64,000 bases of DNA from Saccharothrix deserti (GTDB lineage Bacteria > Actinomycetota > Actinomycetes > Mycobacteriales > Pseudonocardiaceae): assembly GCF_009769385.1 (NCBI RefSeq), contig NZ_VKAB01000002.1, positions 248,001-312,000 of the forward strand. The letters run 5' to 3'. Position 1 is the stretch's first letter; every line of letters starts with the position of its first letter. This document shows positions 17,943 through 26,617 of this stretch, piece after piece. Under the pieces are notes generated by a model. The model saw nothing but the letters and a program-made list of their open reading frames with translations, had not been told where the DNA came from and made no database searches. A program made the position numbers and the translations under genes.

Positions 17943-18635
17943 CTACTCGGCCGGCTTCTCGGCACCCCCGGTGCCCTCGGTGTCCGCGCTGTCGCCGGAG
18001 TCCGACCCGCTCGCGCGCCTGCCCAGGCCGACGATGACCGTGACGGCGGCCAGCGACAGCACCGCCGCGATGAGGATCCACACCCACAGCGGCAGGCCGC
18101 CGTCGTCGTCCACGCTCCCCGTGGCGGCCGGGGTGGACGGCGCGGTGATCTCGAGGGTGATCGTGGCCACGGAGGCGGTGCTCGAACCAGTGGTGGGGGC
18201 CGCGTCCGCGGACGTCACGGCCGGCGCGGTGGGCGTCGGCGTGGCGGCCGGTGGCTGCTGTGCCACGGGCGGCGCGGTCAGCGTGAAGGCGAACGTGCCG
18301 TTGACGAAGTCGCCGTCCAGGGCCTCGACCGTCCAGGCCACCGTGTACCGACCGGCCGGCGACCCGCTCTCCCGCATCGGGACGGTCAACGTCGCCCCTT
18401 GGGCGGCCACCTCGCCCAACGGCCAGGCGCTGCCGTCGGGGCCGGTGACGGTGACCGCGGCGCTCTCGGCGGGCACCGGTTCGGTGAACGTCAGCGTGAG
18501 CTGCGTGGGCCGTTGCGGCACCGAGGCCCCGTTCGCCGGGTCGCTCGAGATCAACTCGGTGTGGGCGAGCGCCTGGGGCGCCGCCCCGAACAGGGCCAGG
18601 GTCGCCAGCAGTGCCGAGAGCGCCAGTCGGGTCAT
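17943..18635 (-). CDS. CopC-domain envelope protein with C-terminal membrane anchor
   Basis: 230 residues. A cleavable signal (1-24, ending ALA) exposes an N-terminal His (HTELISSDP), as in CopC proteins whose first His binds Cu(II). The CopC domain runs to about residue 120 (GDFVNGTFAFTL). A Thr/Ala/Pro-rich linker, a membrane helix (about 184-206) and a short acidic cytoplasmic tail follow. It probably binds or buffers copper outside the membrane. It lies 11 bases after the DUF5666 gene in the same direction, so both are likely read from the promoter at about 19.2 kb. Confidence 0.85.
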   Translation of the reverse strand: MTRLALSALLATLALFGAAPQALAHTELISSDPANGASVPQRPTQLTLTFTEPVPAESAAVTVTGPDGSAWPLGEVAAQGATLTVPMRESGSPAGRYTVAWTVEALDGDFVNGTFAFTLTAPPVAQQPPAATPTPTAPAVTSADAAPTTGSSTASVATITLEITAPSTPAATGSVDDDGGLPLWVWILIAAVLSLAAVTVIVGLGRRASGSDSGDSADTEGTGGAEKPAE

Positions 18636-18646
18636 ACCGGATAGTT

Positions 18647-19201
18647 CTACCGGGTCGGCGGCGTGCCCTGCCCATTACCCGGAGGCTGGCCGTTGCCCAT
18701 CTGCGGCCCGCCGCGCTGCATGTTGCCTTCCATGATGGTGTCCACGGTGGATTCGCCGCCGTCTTCGGCCGCAGAGGCGATGATCGTCACGGTGTCGCCG
18801 GTCGCGATGTCGTCCAGGGCGCCCTGACCGCCGTTGACCTGCGTGTCGTCGTCGATCTTGTAGGTCTTGCCGTAGCCGTCGGCGCTCTTGACCGTGATGG
18901 AGGAGTCGCTGACCTCGGTGACCTCGCCGTTCTGGAACTCGCCGTGCTGGGTGTCCCCGAACGGGCTCCTGATCGTCATGCCCGGTCCGCCCATCATGCC
19001 GTAACCCCGCGGGCCGCCCATGCCCGACTGGGCGGCTTCGGAGTTGCTCGCGGCGTAGATGACACCGCCGCCCGCGCCGGCGATGCCCACGGCGATCGCG
19101 ATCGCGACGAGGGTCTTGCGGCCGTTCCAGCCGGATCCGGGAGCGGTGGCCTGCGGCGGCTCTTCACCCCAGGTCGGGTGCTGCTCGGTTTCGGTAGTCA
19201 T
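18647..19201 (-). CDS. Membrane-anchored DUF5666-domain protein, Met/Gly-rich
   Basis: 184 residues. A short cytoplasmic start, one membrane helix (about 31-51), a Gly/Met-rich stretch (MGGPRGYGMMGGPGM) and a DUF5666-like beta domain (about 85-150: GEVTEVSDSSITVKSADG, YKIDDDTQV, GDTVTIIA) are visible. The tail is rich in Gly, Gln and Met. DUF5666 proteins are uncharacterised OB-like envelope proteins; the Met-rich parts would suit soft-metal binding, in keeping with CopC next door. ATG 19201 is chosen because the conserved TETEQHP start follows it. Its promoter region carries CACAG repeats shared with the divergent response regulator. Confidence 0.72.
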   Translation of the reverse strand: MTTETEQHPTWGEEPPQATAPGSGWNGRKTLVAIAIAVGIAGAGGGVIYAASNSEAAQSGMGGPRGYGMMGGPGMTIRSPFGDTQHGEFQNGEVTEVSDSSITVKSADGYGKTYKIDDDTQVNGGQGALDDIATGDTVTIIASAAEDGGESTVDTIMEGNMQRGGPQMGNGQPPGNGQGTPPTR

Positions 19202-19224
19202 GGCGACCACGGTCTCGGGGAAGT

Positions 19225-19262
19225 CTGTGAACGGGCTGTGCGGTCGTTGGGCGGTGCCTGTG
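19225..19262 (-). promoter_or_regulatory. PhoP-like direct-repeat box facing the DUF5666-copC genes
   Basis: On the minus strand CACAG occurs at 19262-19258, 19240-19236 and 19229-19225. The spacings are 22 and 11 bases, so all copies lie on one face of the helix. The closer pair reads CACAGCCCGTTCACAG. It lies 24 bases before the DUF5666 start. Confidence 0.6.
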
Positions 19263-19313
19263 CGTGTGGCGTGTGCGTGTGGCCGGTCGTGCGCCCGGAC
19301 CCGGCGGTCCGCT

Positions 19314-19341
19314 TCACAGGTGGTACACAGGATCGGCACAG
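19314..19341 (+). promoter_or_regulatory. PhoP-like triple direct-repeat box in front of the response regulator gene
   Basis: CACAG at 19315, 19326 and 19337, exactly 11 bases apart. The first two form TCACAGG-N4-ACACAGG, close to the TCACAGC-N4-TCACAGC site bound by mycobacterial PhoP. The last copy touches the AGGAGG ribosome site of the regulator gene, so binding would give autoregulation. Confidence 0.7.
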
Positions 19342-19350
19342 GAGGTGCTC

Positions 19351-20115
19351 ATGCACCGGATCGACGATGGGAGCATGCGCCAAGTGTCTGCTTCGGGGGC
19401 CTCCCCTGAACTCCGCCGCCCGGATGGCAGTCCGGTGCGGGTCCTAGTGGTGGACGACGAGTCCACGTTGGCCGAACTGATGTCCATGGCGTTGCGGATG
19501 GAACGCTGGGAGGTCCGCACCGCGCTGGACGGCACGTCCGCCGTGCGGACCGCGCGCGAGTTCCGGCCGGACGTGGTGGTGCTCGACGTGATGCTGCCCG
19601 ATTTCGACGGGCTGGAGGTGCTGCGCCGGATGCGCGCGGACCTGCCCGGCCTGCCGGTGCTGTTCCTCACCGCCAAGGACGCGGTGGAGGACCGGATCGC
19701 CGGGCTCACCGCGGGCGGCGACGACTACGTGACCAAGCCGTTCAGCCTGGAAGAGGTCGTGCTGCGGTTGCGCGCCCTGCTGCGCCGCACCGGCGTCACC
19801 GAGGCCACCGCGGGCACCGAGCTCGTCGTGGGCGACCTGGTGCTGGACGAGGAGACGCGCGAGGTGCGCCGCGGCGGCACCGCGATCGACCTCACCGCGA
19901 CCGAGTTCGAGCTGCTGCGGTTCCTGATGCGCAACCCCAGGCGGGTGCTGTCGAAGGCGCAGATCCTGGACCGGGTGTGGAGCTACGACTTCGGCGGCCA
20001 GGCGAACATCGTCGAGCTGTACATCTCCTACCTGCGCAAGAAGATCGATGCCGGCCGGGCGCCGATGATCCACACGATGCGGGGCGCCGGTTATGTCCTC
20101 AAGCCCTCGTCCTGA
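19351..20115 (+). CDS. PhoP/TcrX-like OmpR-family response regulator
   Basis: 254 residues. Receiver domain (about 29-145): acidic pocket D35-D36, phosphoacceptor D79 in VVLDVMLPD, K129 in DDYVTKPFSLEEVV. Winged-helix DNA-binding domain (about 155-252): LTATEFELLRFL, RVLSKAQILDRVWSYDFGG, VELYISYLRKKID, HTMRGAGYVLK. The block YDFGGxxNxVExYxSYLRxKID is that of mycobacterial PhoP. ATG 19351 follows AGGAGG. The gene overlaps the kinase gene by 23 bases. It should bind the CACAG boxes in front of itself, the DUF5666-copC genes and the glycosyltransferase operon. Confidence 0.88.
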   Translation: MHRIDDGSMRQVSASGASPELRRPDGSPVRVLVVDDESTLAELMSMALRMERWEVRTALDGTSAVRTAREFRPDVVVLDVMLPDFDGLEVLRRMRADLPGLPVLFLTAKDAVEDRIAGLTAGGDDYVTKPFSLEEVVLRLRALLRRTGVTEATAGTELVVGDLVLDEETREVRRGGTAIDLTATEFELLRFLMRNPRRVLSKAQILDRVWSYDFGGQANIVELYISYLRKKIDAGRAPMIHTMRGAGYVLKPSS

Positions 20116-21580
20116 GCGCCCCTCCCCGCCGATCAAGCACTGGCCGCCGATCAGGCACTGGCCCCTGCGGACCCGGCTGGTCGCCGCGCAGGTGGTCCTG
20201 CTCGCGGTGGTGTGCGCCATCATCGGCGTGGCGACCGGGTTCGCGCTGCGGGACTTCCTGATCGGGCAGTTGGACAACGAGCTCAGGGACACGACGTTCA
20301 AGGCCAGCCGGGACCTCTTCCGGCCGATGCCCGGCGGCATGCCGCCGCCCCGTCCGCTGGACGGCCCCGGTTTCCGGCAGGGCACGCTGGTGCTGATCAG
20401 GCTCGACGACGGCGCGACGGACGGCCAGCGGCTGACGCCGGGCTTCGGCGACACCGAGGGGCTGTCGACCAACGTGACCGCGCAGATCGACACCGTGCCC
20501 GCCGACGGGACCGCGCGCACGGTGTCGTTGGACGGCAACCTGGGCGACTACCGGCTTCTCTCCATCACCACGCCGACCAGGGCGGTGGTGACCGTGGGGC
20601 TGCCGATGGCCGACATCGACAGCACCGTGGGCCGGATGGGGTGGATCCTCGGCGGGGTGGCGTTGGCCGGGCTCATCTCGGTGTCGCTGGCCGGCGCGCT
20701 GATCGTCCGCCGCACGCTGCGCCCGCTGGAACGGGTGGCCGCGACCGCGGGCCGGGTGGCCGAACTGCCGTTGCACGAGGGCGAGGTGGCGCTGGCCGAA
20801 CGCGTGTCCGAACAGGACGCCAACCCCGACACCGAGGTGGGACAGGTCGGTCTGGCGTTGAACCGGATGCTCGGGCACATCGGCAGCGCGTTGCAGGCCC
20901 GGCACGACAGCGAGACGAGGGTCCGGCAGTTCGTCGCCGACGCGAGCCACGAGCTGCGCACTCCCCTGGCCGCCATCCGCGGCTACGCGGAGCTGACCCG
21001 GCGCACGTCCGACGACGTGCCGCCGCAGATCGCGCACGCCATGCGGCGGGTGGAGTCCGAGGCGGTGCGCATGACGTCGCTGGTGGAAGACCTGTTGCTG
21101 TTGGCGCGGCTGGACGCGGGCCGTCCGCTGGGACGTGAGCCCGTCGACCTGTCCCGGCTGGTGGTCGACACGGTCAGCGACGCCCGGATCGCCGGGCCGG
21201 ACCACGAGTGGCGGCTGGAGCTGCCGCCCGAGGCGGTCCAGGTGACCGGTGACACGCACAAGCTGCACCAGGTGTTGGCGAACCTGTTGTCCAACGCGCG
21301 CACGCACACGCCGCCGGGGACCACGGTCACCACAAGACTGTCCATTGTGGACGGCGCGGTGGAGGTGGCGGTGACCGACGACGGTCCCGGTGTCCCGCCC
21401 GAGTTGCAGGACGAGGTGTTCGAGCGGTTCAGCCGGGGCGACACGTCGCGGTCCCGTGCGGCCGGGAGCACCGGGCTCGGCCTGTCGATCGTGGCCGCCG
21501 TCGTCGCCTCGCACGAGGGTTCGGTGCGGCTCGACAGCAGGCCGGGCCGGACCACGTTCACCGTGCGCCTGCCCCGCTGA
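20093..21580 (+). CDS. Membrane sensor histidine kinase (PhoR/TcrY-like), partner of the regulator
   Basis: 495 residues. Membrane helices at about 28-50 and 180-203 flank an extracytoplasmic sensor of about 130 residues with a Pro-rich stretch (MPGGMPPPRPLDGPG). A HAMP linker follows, then HisKA with H286 in ADASHELRTPLAAIRGY, and HATPase motifs N (LANLLSNARTHTP), G1 (VTDDGPGVPPE), F (VFERFSRGD) and G2 (GSTGLGLSIV). It phosphorylates the regulator encoded just upstream. Near the N-terminus a 15-base direct repeat (GATCAxGCACTGGCC) encodes IKHWPPIRHW. The stimulus cannot be read from the sequence. Confidence 0.88.
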   Translation: MSSSPRPERPSPPIKHWPPIRHWPLRTRLVAAQVVLLAVVCAIIGVATGFALRDFLIGQLDNELRDTTFKASRDLFRPMPGGMPPPRPLDGPGFRQGTLVLIRLDDGATDGQRLTPGFGDTEGLSTNVTAQIDTVPADGTARTVSLDGNLGDYRLLSITTPTRAVVTVGLPMADIDSTVGRMGWILGGVALAGLISVSLAGALIVRRTLRPLERVAATAGRVAELPLHEGEVALAERVSEQDANPDTEVGQVGLALNRMLGHIGSALQARHDSETRVRQFVADASHELRTPLAAIRGYAELTRRTSDDVPPQIAHAMRRVESEAVRMTSLVEDLLLLARLDAGRPLGREPVDLSRLVVDTVSDARIAGPDHEWRLELPPEAVQVTGDTHKLHQVLANLLSNARTHTPPGTTVTTRLSIVDGAVEVAVTDDGPGVPPELQDEVFERFSRGDTSRSRAAGSTGLGLSIVAAVVASHEGSVRLDSRPGRTTFTVRLPR

Positions 21581-21618
21581 GAACGCGCTGACGGCGTGTC
21601 GATCCCGCGCTGACCGCG

Positions 21619-21645
21619 CACAGCCGGCTCACAGGCGGGGCACAA
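21619..21645 (+). promoter_or_regulatory. PhoP-like triple direct-repeat box before the glycosyltransferase operon
   Basis: CACAG at 21619 and 21630 and CACAA at 21641, again 11 bases apart, 35 to 61 bases before the first glycosyltransferase start. The central part TCACAGGCGGGGCACAAGG matches the box at 19314-19331 at most positions, so the same regulator probably controls this operon. Confidence 0.65.
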
Positions 21646-21679
21646 GGGCCGCCCAGGGTTCGCGGACAGGCTCGACCTC

Positions 21680-23476
21680 ATGCGAGCGCGACTACCCCTG
21701 TTGCTGTTGTTGGCCGGGACGGCGGTGCTGTACCTCTGGCGGTTGGGCGACTCCGGTTGGGCCAACGCCTACTACTCCGCCGCCGCCCAGGCCGGTGCCG
21801 AGAGCTGGCACGCGTGGTTCTTCGGCGCGACCGACCCGGCGGGCGCCATCACCGTCGACAAGACACCCGCGGCGACCTGGGTCATGGGGTTGTCCGCCCG
21901 ACTGTTCGGGGTCAACGCCTGGAGCATCCTGGTGCCGCAGGCGCTCATGGGCGTGGCCAGTGTGTGGCTGCTGTACGCCACGGTGCGGCGGACCGCCGGT
22001 GAGGCCGCCGGTCTGATCGCGGGCGCCGTGCTGGCGTTGACGCCGGTCGCGGTGCTGATGTTCCGGTTCAACAACCCGGACGCGCTGATGGTGCTGCTCC
22101 TCGTGGCGGGCGCCTACTGCACGGTCCGGGCCACCGAGAAGGCCTCGGTGCGGTGGCTGGTGCTCGCGGGTGTGGCGGTCGGCTTCGCGTTCCTGGCCAA
22201 GATGCTCCAGGCGTTCCTGGTGCTGCCCGCGTTCGGGCTGGTGTACCTGGTGTTCGCGCGGACGACCGTGCTGCGCAAGGTGTGGCACCTGGGCGCGGCG
22301 CTGGGCGCGATGATCGTCGCCGGTGGCTGGTGGGTGCCGGCGGTGGAACTGGTGCCCGCCGGCTCACGGCCCTACATCGGCGGATCGCAGTCCAACAGCG
22401 TGCTGGAGCTGGCCCTCGGCTACAACGGGCTGGGCCGGCTGACCGGCGAGGAGATCGGCAGCGTCGGCGGCGGACGCGGGTGGGGCAGCACCGGGTGGAG
22501 CAGGCTGCTCGGCGACGAGATGGGCAGTCAGATCGCGTGGCTGCTGCCGACCGCGCTGGTGCTGCTGGCCGCCGGGTGGTGGGCCGGGCGGAAGGGCGAA
22601 CGGGTCGGGCTCGCGCTGTGGGGCGGCTGGCTCGTGGTCACCGCCCTGGTGTTCAGCTTCATGAACGGCATCATCCACGCCTACTACACGGTGGCGTTGG
22701 CCCCGGCGATCGGCGGGCTGATCGGGATCGGCGCGGTCGCGTTGTGGCGGAGACGGCGGGAACCCGCCGCGGCGGCGGCACTGTCCGGCGCGTTGGCCGT
22801 GACCGCGCTCCAGTGCTACCTGCTGCTGTTGGACTGGTCCGCCGCGCTGGCCGCCGTCGTGCTGGTCCTCGGCCTGCTGGCCGCGGTCGGGCTGTTCCTC
22901 GCCACGGTCGCGCCCGCGGTCGTGGTCGTGCCGGTCGCTCTCGTCGCCGCGCTGCTCGGGCCGGGCGCGTACTCCGTGGCCACCGCCGCGACACCGCATT
23001 CCGGCGCGATCCCGGCCGCCGGACCCGCGCAGGCGGGCCGCGGCGGCGGCGGGCTGGTCCTCATGGGACCCGGCGGCGTGGTGAACAACGTCGGCGGCAC
23101 GGGCGGGATCGGCGGTCTGCTGAGCGCGCCGACACCCGGTGACGAGCTGGTGGCGCTGTTGCGCGACAACGACGGGTTCACCTGGGCGGCGGCGGCCGTG
23201 GGGTCGAACAACGCGGCCGGGTACCAGCTCGGCAGCGGTGAGCCGGTGATGGCCGTCGGCGGGTTCAACGGCACCGATCCCGCGCCCACGCTGGAGGAGT
23301 TCCAGGAGCTGGTCCGGAATGGACGGATCCACTACTTCCTCGGCGGCGCGGGGATGCCCGCGGAGACGGGCAGCGACGCGTCCCAGCGGATCGCCGAGTG
23401 GGTCGAGGAGACGTTCACCGCGAAGACCGTGGACGGCGTGGCCGTCTACGACCTCACAGCGGACGCACAGCCATGA
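21680..23476 (+). CDS. YkcB-like GT39/ArnT-family membrane glycosyltransferase (first copy)
   Basis: 598 residues, GT-C fold with about 11-12 membrane helices. The first external loop carries ITVDKTPAATW with the conserved Asp. FRFNNPDALMVLLL and SRPYIGGSQSNSVLELALGYNGLGR are typical of YkcB-type mannosyltransferase-like proteins. The C-terminal part (about 455-598) is an exported Gly-rich domain with APTLEEFQELV. It should move a sugar from a polyprenol carrier to an external acceptor. It is the first gene of a three-gene operon and overlaps the GT2 gene by 4 bases (ATGA). Confidence 0.85.
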   Translation: MRARLPLLLLLAGTAVLYLWRLGDSGWANAYYSAAAQAGAESWHAWFFGATDPAGAITVDKTPAATWVMGLSARLFGVNAWSILVPQALMGVASVWLLYATVRRTAGEAAGLIAGAVLALTPVAVLMFRFNNPDALMVLLLVAGAYCTVRATEKASVRWLVLAGVAVGFAFLAKMLQAFLVLPAFGLVYLVFARTTVLRKVWHLGAALGAMIVAGGWWVPAVELVPAGSRPYIGGSQSNSVLELALGYNGLGRLTGEEIGSVGGGRGWGSTGWSRLLGDEMGSQIAWLLPTALVLLAAGWWAGRKGERVGLALWGGWLVVTALVFSFMNGIIHAYYTVALAPAIGGLIGIGAVALWRRRREPAAAAALSGALAVTALQCYLLLLDWSAALAAVVLVLGLLAAVGLFLATVAPAVVVVPVALVAALLGPGAYSVATAATPHSGAIPAAGPAQAGRGGGGLVLMGPGGVVNNVGGTGGIGGLLSAPTPGDELVALLRDNDGFTWAAAAVGSNNAAGYQLGSGEPVMAVGGFNGTDPAPTLEEFQELVRNGRIHYFLGGAGMPAETGSDASQRIAEWVEETFTAKTVDGVAVYDLTADAQP

Positions 23477-24729
23477 CACACGAGCCGCCCAGCGAAGCGC
23501 CCGAGGGTGACGTCATGACCTTCGCGACGCTCACGACGACCACCGTGCTCGACGTGGTGGTGCCGGTGTACAACGAGGAGCGCGACCTCGCGCCCTGCGT
23601 GCGCAAGCTGCACGCCGACCTGACCCAGACGTTCCCCTACACGTTCCGGATCACCATCGCGAACAACGCGAGCACCGACGGGACGCGTGCCGTCGCCGAC
23701 GAGTTGGCCCACGAACTGCCCGGCGTGGCCGCGGTGCACCTGGAGGAGAAGGGGCGCGGCCGGGCGCTGAAGGCGGTGTGGGCCGCGTCGGACGCCGCTG
23801 TGCTGGCGTACATGGACGTCGATCTGTCCACCGACCTGGCCGCCCTCGCGCCGCTCGTGGCGTCGCTGATCTCCGGGCACTCGGACCTGGCCATCGGCAG
23901 CCGCCTGGCGCGCGGTGCGCGGGTGGTGCGCGGGCCGAAGCGCGAGTTCATCTCCCGCTGCTACAACCTGATCCTGCGCGGCACGCTGGCGACCCGGTTC
24001 ACCGACGCGCAGTGCGGCTTCAAGGCGATCCGGGCCGACATTGCCCGGCGGCTGCTGCCGCACGTCGAGGACACCGGGTGGTTCTTCGACACGGAACTGC
24101 TGGTGCTCGCCGAACGCGCCGGCGCGCGCATCCACGAGGTGCCGGTGGACTGGGTGGACGACCCGGACAGCCGGGTCGACATCGTGTCCACCGCCGTGGC
24201 GGACCTGAAAGGCGTCGCGCGGGTGGGTCGCGGTCTGGTGACCGGGCGCATCCCCGTCGGCGAACTCCGTGCCCAGCTGGGGAGAGAACCGTTGGAACCG
24301 GAGACGCCGGGTGTGCCCGCCGGGTTGTTCAAGCAGCTGGTCCGCTTCGCCGCGGTCGGCGTGGTCAGCACGTTGGCCTACCTCCTGCTGTTCGTGCTGT
24401 TGCGCGGCGGTCTGGGTGCACAGGGCGCGAACCTGGTGGCCCTGCTGGTGACCGCGATCGCGAACACCGCCGCCAACCGCCGGTTCACGTTCGGCGTGCG
24501 CGGTCGCAGCGGTGCCGGGCGGCACCAGTTCGAGGGCCTGATCGTCTTCGGTCTCGGGCTGGCGCTGACCAGCGGCTCGCTCGCGCTGTTGCACATGTTC
24601 TCCGCACCGGGCGGCCCGGCCGAACTGGCCGCGGTCGTCGGCGCGAACCTCCTGGCCACCGTGCTGCGCTTCCTGTTGCTGCGCAACTGGGTCTTCCGGC
24701 CCCGACGCGCCGCGGAGGCCACCGGATGA
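23473..24729 (+). CDS. Fused GT2 polyprenol-sugar synthase and GtrA-like membrane protein
   Basis: 418 residues. Residues about 30-260 form a DPM1-type GT2 domain: VVVPVYNEERDLAPCV, ANNASTDGTRAVAD, AYMDVDLSTD (metal-binding DxD region), RVVRGPKREFISRCYN, DAQCGFKAIRAD. Residues about 290-410 are a GtrA domain with four helices (LVRFAAVGVVSTLAYLLLF, ANTAANRRFTFG, LLRNWVF). The GT2 part makes a polyprenyl-phosphate sugar and the GtrA part probably helps flip or localise it. The two flanking YkcB-like enzymes would use that donor. ATG 23473 and the stop both overlap neighbours by 4 bases. Confidence 0.87.
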   Translation: MTHEPPSEAPEGDVMTFATLTTTTVLDVVVPVYNEERDLAPCVRKLHADLTQTFPYTFRITIANNASTDGTRAVADELAHELPGVAAVHLEEKGRGRALKAVWAASDAAVLAYMDVDLSTDLAALAPLVASLISGHSDLAIGSRLARGARVVRGPKREFISRCYNLILRGTLATRFTDAQCGFKAIRADIARRLLPHVEDTGWFFDTELLVLAERAGARIHEVPVDWVDDPDSRVDIVSTAVADLKGVARVGRGLVTGRIPVGELRAQLGREPLEPETPGVPAGLFKQLVRFAAVGVVSTLAYLLLFVLLRGGLGAQGANLVALLVTAIANTAANRRFTFGVRGRSGAGRHQFEGLIVFGLGLALTSGSLALLHMFSAPGGPAELAAVVGANLLATVLRFLLLRNWVFRPRRAAEATG

Positions 24730-26570
24730 CCACCACCGACTCGACTCTGGGGACCACTTCGATGACCACCGCCACCCTGACGGCACCCGAGACCACACCG
24801 GCCGCGCACCGTCGGCCCCGGAACTGGACCACGCCCGCGTTGGTGGTGTTGCTGGTCGGCACCGCGGTGCTCTACCTGTGGAACCTCACCGATTCCGGCT
24901 GGGGCAACAGTTATTACGCCGCCGCCACGCAGGCCGGTTCGCAGAGCTGGACCGCCTGGCTGTTCGGCGGCCTGGACGCCGGCGGCGTCATCACGGTGGA
25001 CAAACCGCCGGTCTTCCTGTGGATCAGCGGGTTGTTCGCCCGGATCTTCGGGTTCTCCAGCTGGACCGTGCTGGCACCGCAGGCCATCGAGGGCGTGCTG
25101 GCCGTGTGGCTGTTGTACGCCACGGTGAAGCGCACGTCCGGCGCGGTGGCCGGGTTGATCGCCGGTGCGGCGCTCGCGGTGACGCCGGTCGCGGTGTTGA
25201 TGTTCCGGTTCAACCTGCCCGACGCGTTGCTGGTGCTGCTGATGGTGGCGGGCGCGTACTGCACCGTGCGGGCACTGGAGAAGGCGTCCGGCTGGTGGCT
25301 GGCGTTGGCGGGCGTGGCGATCGGGTTCGCGTTCCTGACCAAGATGGGCCAGGCGTTCCTGGTGCTGCCCGCGTTCACCGCCGCCTACCTGCTCGCCGCG
25401 CCCACCACCCTGCCCAAGCGGTTCCTGCACCTGCTCGGCGCGGGACTCGCCGTCGCCGTCTCCGCCGGGTGGTTCATCGCGCTGGTGGCGCTGTGGCCGG
25501 CCGACTCGCGCCCGTACATCGGCGGCTCGTCGAACGACTCCCTGTGGGAGCTGGCCATCGGCTACAACGGCCTCGGCCGGATCTTCGGCGGCAGCGGCGG
25601 CGGCATGGTGGTCGGCGGCAACGGCAACGCCAACATCGGCTTCGGCGGCAGCACCGGCATCGACCGGCTGTTCGGGGCGAGCATGGGCGGCGAGATCTCG
25701 TGGCTGCTGCCCGCCGCGCTCATCGGCCTGGTCGCCGGGCTGTGGTTCACCCGCCGGATGCCGCGCACCGACAAGACCCGTGCGGCCCTGGTGCTGTGGG
25801 GCCTGTGGGTGCTGGGCAACGGGATCGTGTTCAGCTTCATGAGCGGCATCACCCACCCGTACTACACGGTCGCCGTCGCACCGGGCGTCGCCGCGCTCGT
25901 CGCCATCGCCGGCAGGGAGATGTGGCGCGGCCGCAAGCACTTCCCGGTGCGGGTGGCGCTCGCCCTGATGGTCGCCGCCGCCGGCTTCTGGGGGTTCGCG
26001 CTGCTCCAGCGGTACGCGGACTGGATGCCGTGGATCCGGTGGACCGTCGCCGCGCTGACCGTGCTGGTGGCCACCGCGATCGTGATGGGCGCCCGCCGGA
26101 CCGCCGCGCTGGCCCTGATCACCTCGCTGTTCTCCTCCGCCGCGTTCGGCGTGGCCACGGCCGCCACCGCGCACGGCGGTTCCATCCCGATGTCCGGCCC
26201 CGCCTCCTACAGCAGCGGGATGGGCGGCGGCATGGGCGGCGGGATGGACCAGGTCTCCGACGAACTGGCGGACCTGCTCCGGAACACCACCGGCACCTGG
26301 GCGGCGGCGACCACGAGCGCGCAGAGCGCGGCGAGCCTGTCGCTGGCCTCGGGCAAGGCCGTGATCGGCATCGGCGGCTGGAGCGGCGGCGACCCGGCGC
26401 CGACGCTGGAGGAGTTCGAGCAGTACGTGGCGGACGGCCGGATCGGCTACTTCGTCTCGGGCGGCGGCATGGGCGGCGGACGCGGCGGCGGCAACGAGAT
26501 CAGCGAGTGGGTCGCCGCGAACTACGAGGCCATGACGATCGGGGGGTCGACGGTCTACCAGCTCGGCTAG
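24726..26570 (+). CDS. YkcB-like GT39/ArnT-family membrane glycosyltransferase (second copy)
   Basis: 614 residues, clearly paralogous to the gene at 21680. Shared blocks include ITVDKPPVFLW, FRFNLPDALLVLL, FLTKMGQAFLVLPAF, SRPYIGGSSNDS and AIGYNGLGR. The N-terminus has a 35-residue Thr-rich cytoplasmic extension before the first helix. The external C-terminal domain holds SSGMGGGMGGGMDQ, APTLEEFEQYV and a second Gly-rich run (GGGMGGGRGGGN). Start ATG 24726 overlaps the GT2-GtrA stop by 4 bases. The long frame reaching back to 23778 is a shadow of the GT2 gene. A hairpin after the stop ends the operon. Confidence 0.86.
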   Translation: MTTTDSTLGTTSMTTATLTAPETTPAAHRRPRNWTTPALVVLLVGTAVLYLWNLTDSGWGNSYYAAATQAGSQSWTAWLFGGLDAGGVITVDKPPVFLWISGLFARIFGFSSWTVLAPQAIEGVLAVWLLYATVKRTSGAVAGLIAGAALAVTPVAVLMFRFNLPDALLVLLMVAGAYCTVRALEKASGWWLALAGVAIGFAFLTKMGQAFLVLPAFTAAYLLAAPTTLPKRFLHLLGAGLAVAVSAGWFIALVALWPADSRPYIGGSSNDSLWELAIGYNGLGRIFGGSGGGMVVGGNGNANIGFGGSTGIDRLFGASMGGEISWLLPAALIGLVAGLWFTRRMPRTDKTRAALVLWGLWVLGNGIVFSFMSGITHPYYTVAVAPGVAALVAIAGREMWRGRKHFPVRVALALMVAAAGFWGFALLQRYADWMPWIRWTVAALTVLVATAIVMGARRTAALALITSLFSSAAFGVATAATAHGGSIPMSGPASYSSGMGGGMGGGMDQVSDELADLLRNTTGTWAAATTSAQSAASLSLASGKAVIGIGGWSGGDPAPTLEEFEQYVADGRIGYFVSGGGMGGGRGGGNEISEWVAANYEAMTIGGSTVYQLG

Positions 26571-26581
26571 TCCGTCCGGAC

Positions 26582-26617
26582 GAGGCGGTGGTCGCGCGGG
26601 AGCACGGCCACCGCCTC
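26582..26617. terminator. Bidirectional hairpin between convergent genes
   Basis: GAGGCGGTGG (26582-26591) pairs perfectly with CCACCGCCTC (26608-26617) across a 16-base loop, 11 bases after the glycosyltransferase stop and touching the stop of the minus-strand hydrolase. No T-tract. Confidence 0.55.
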
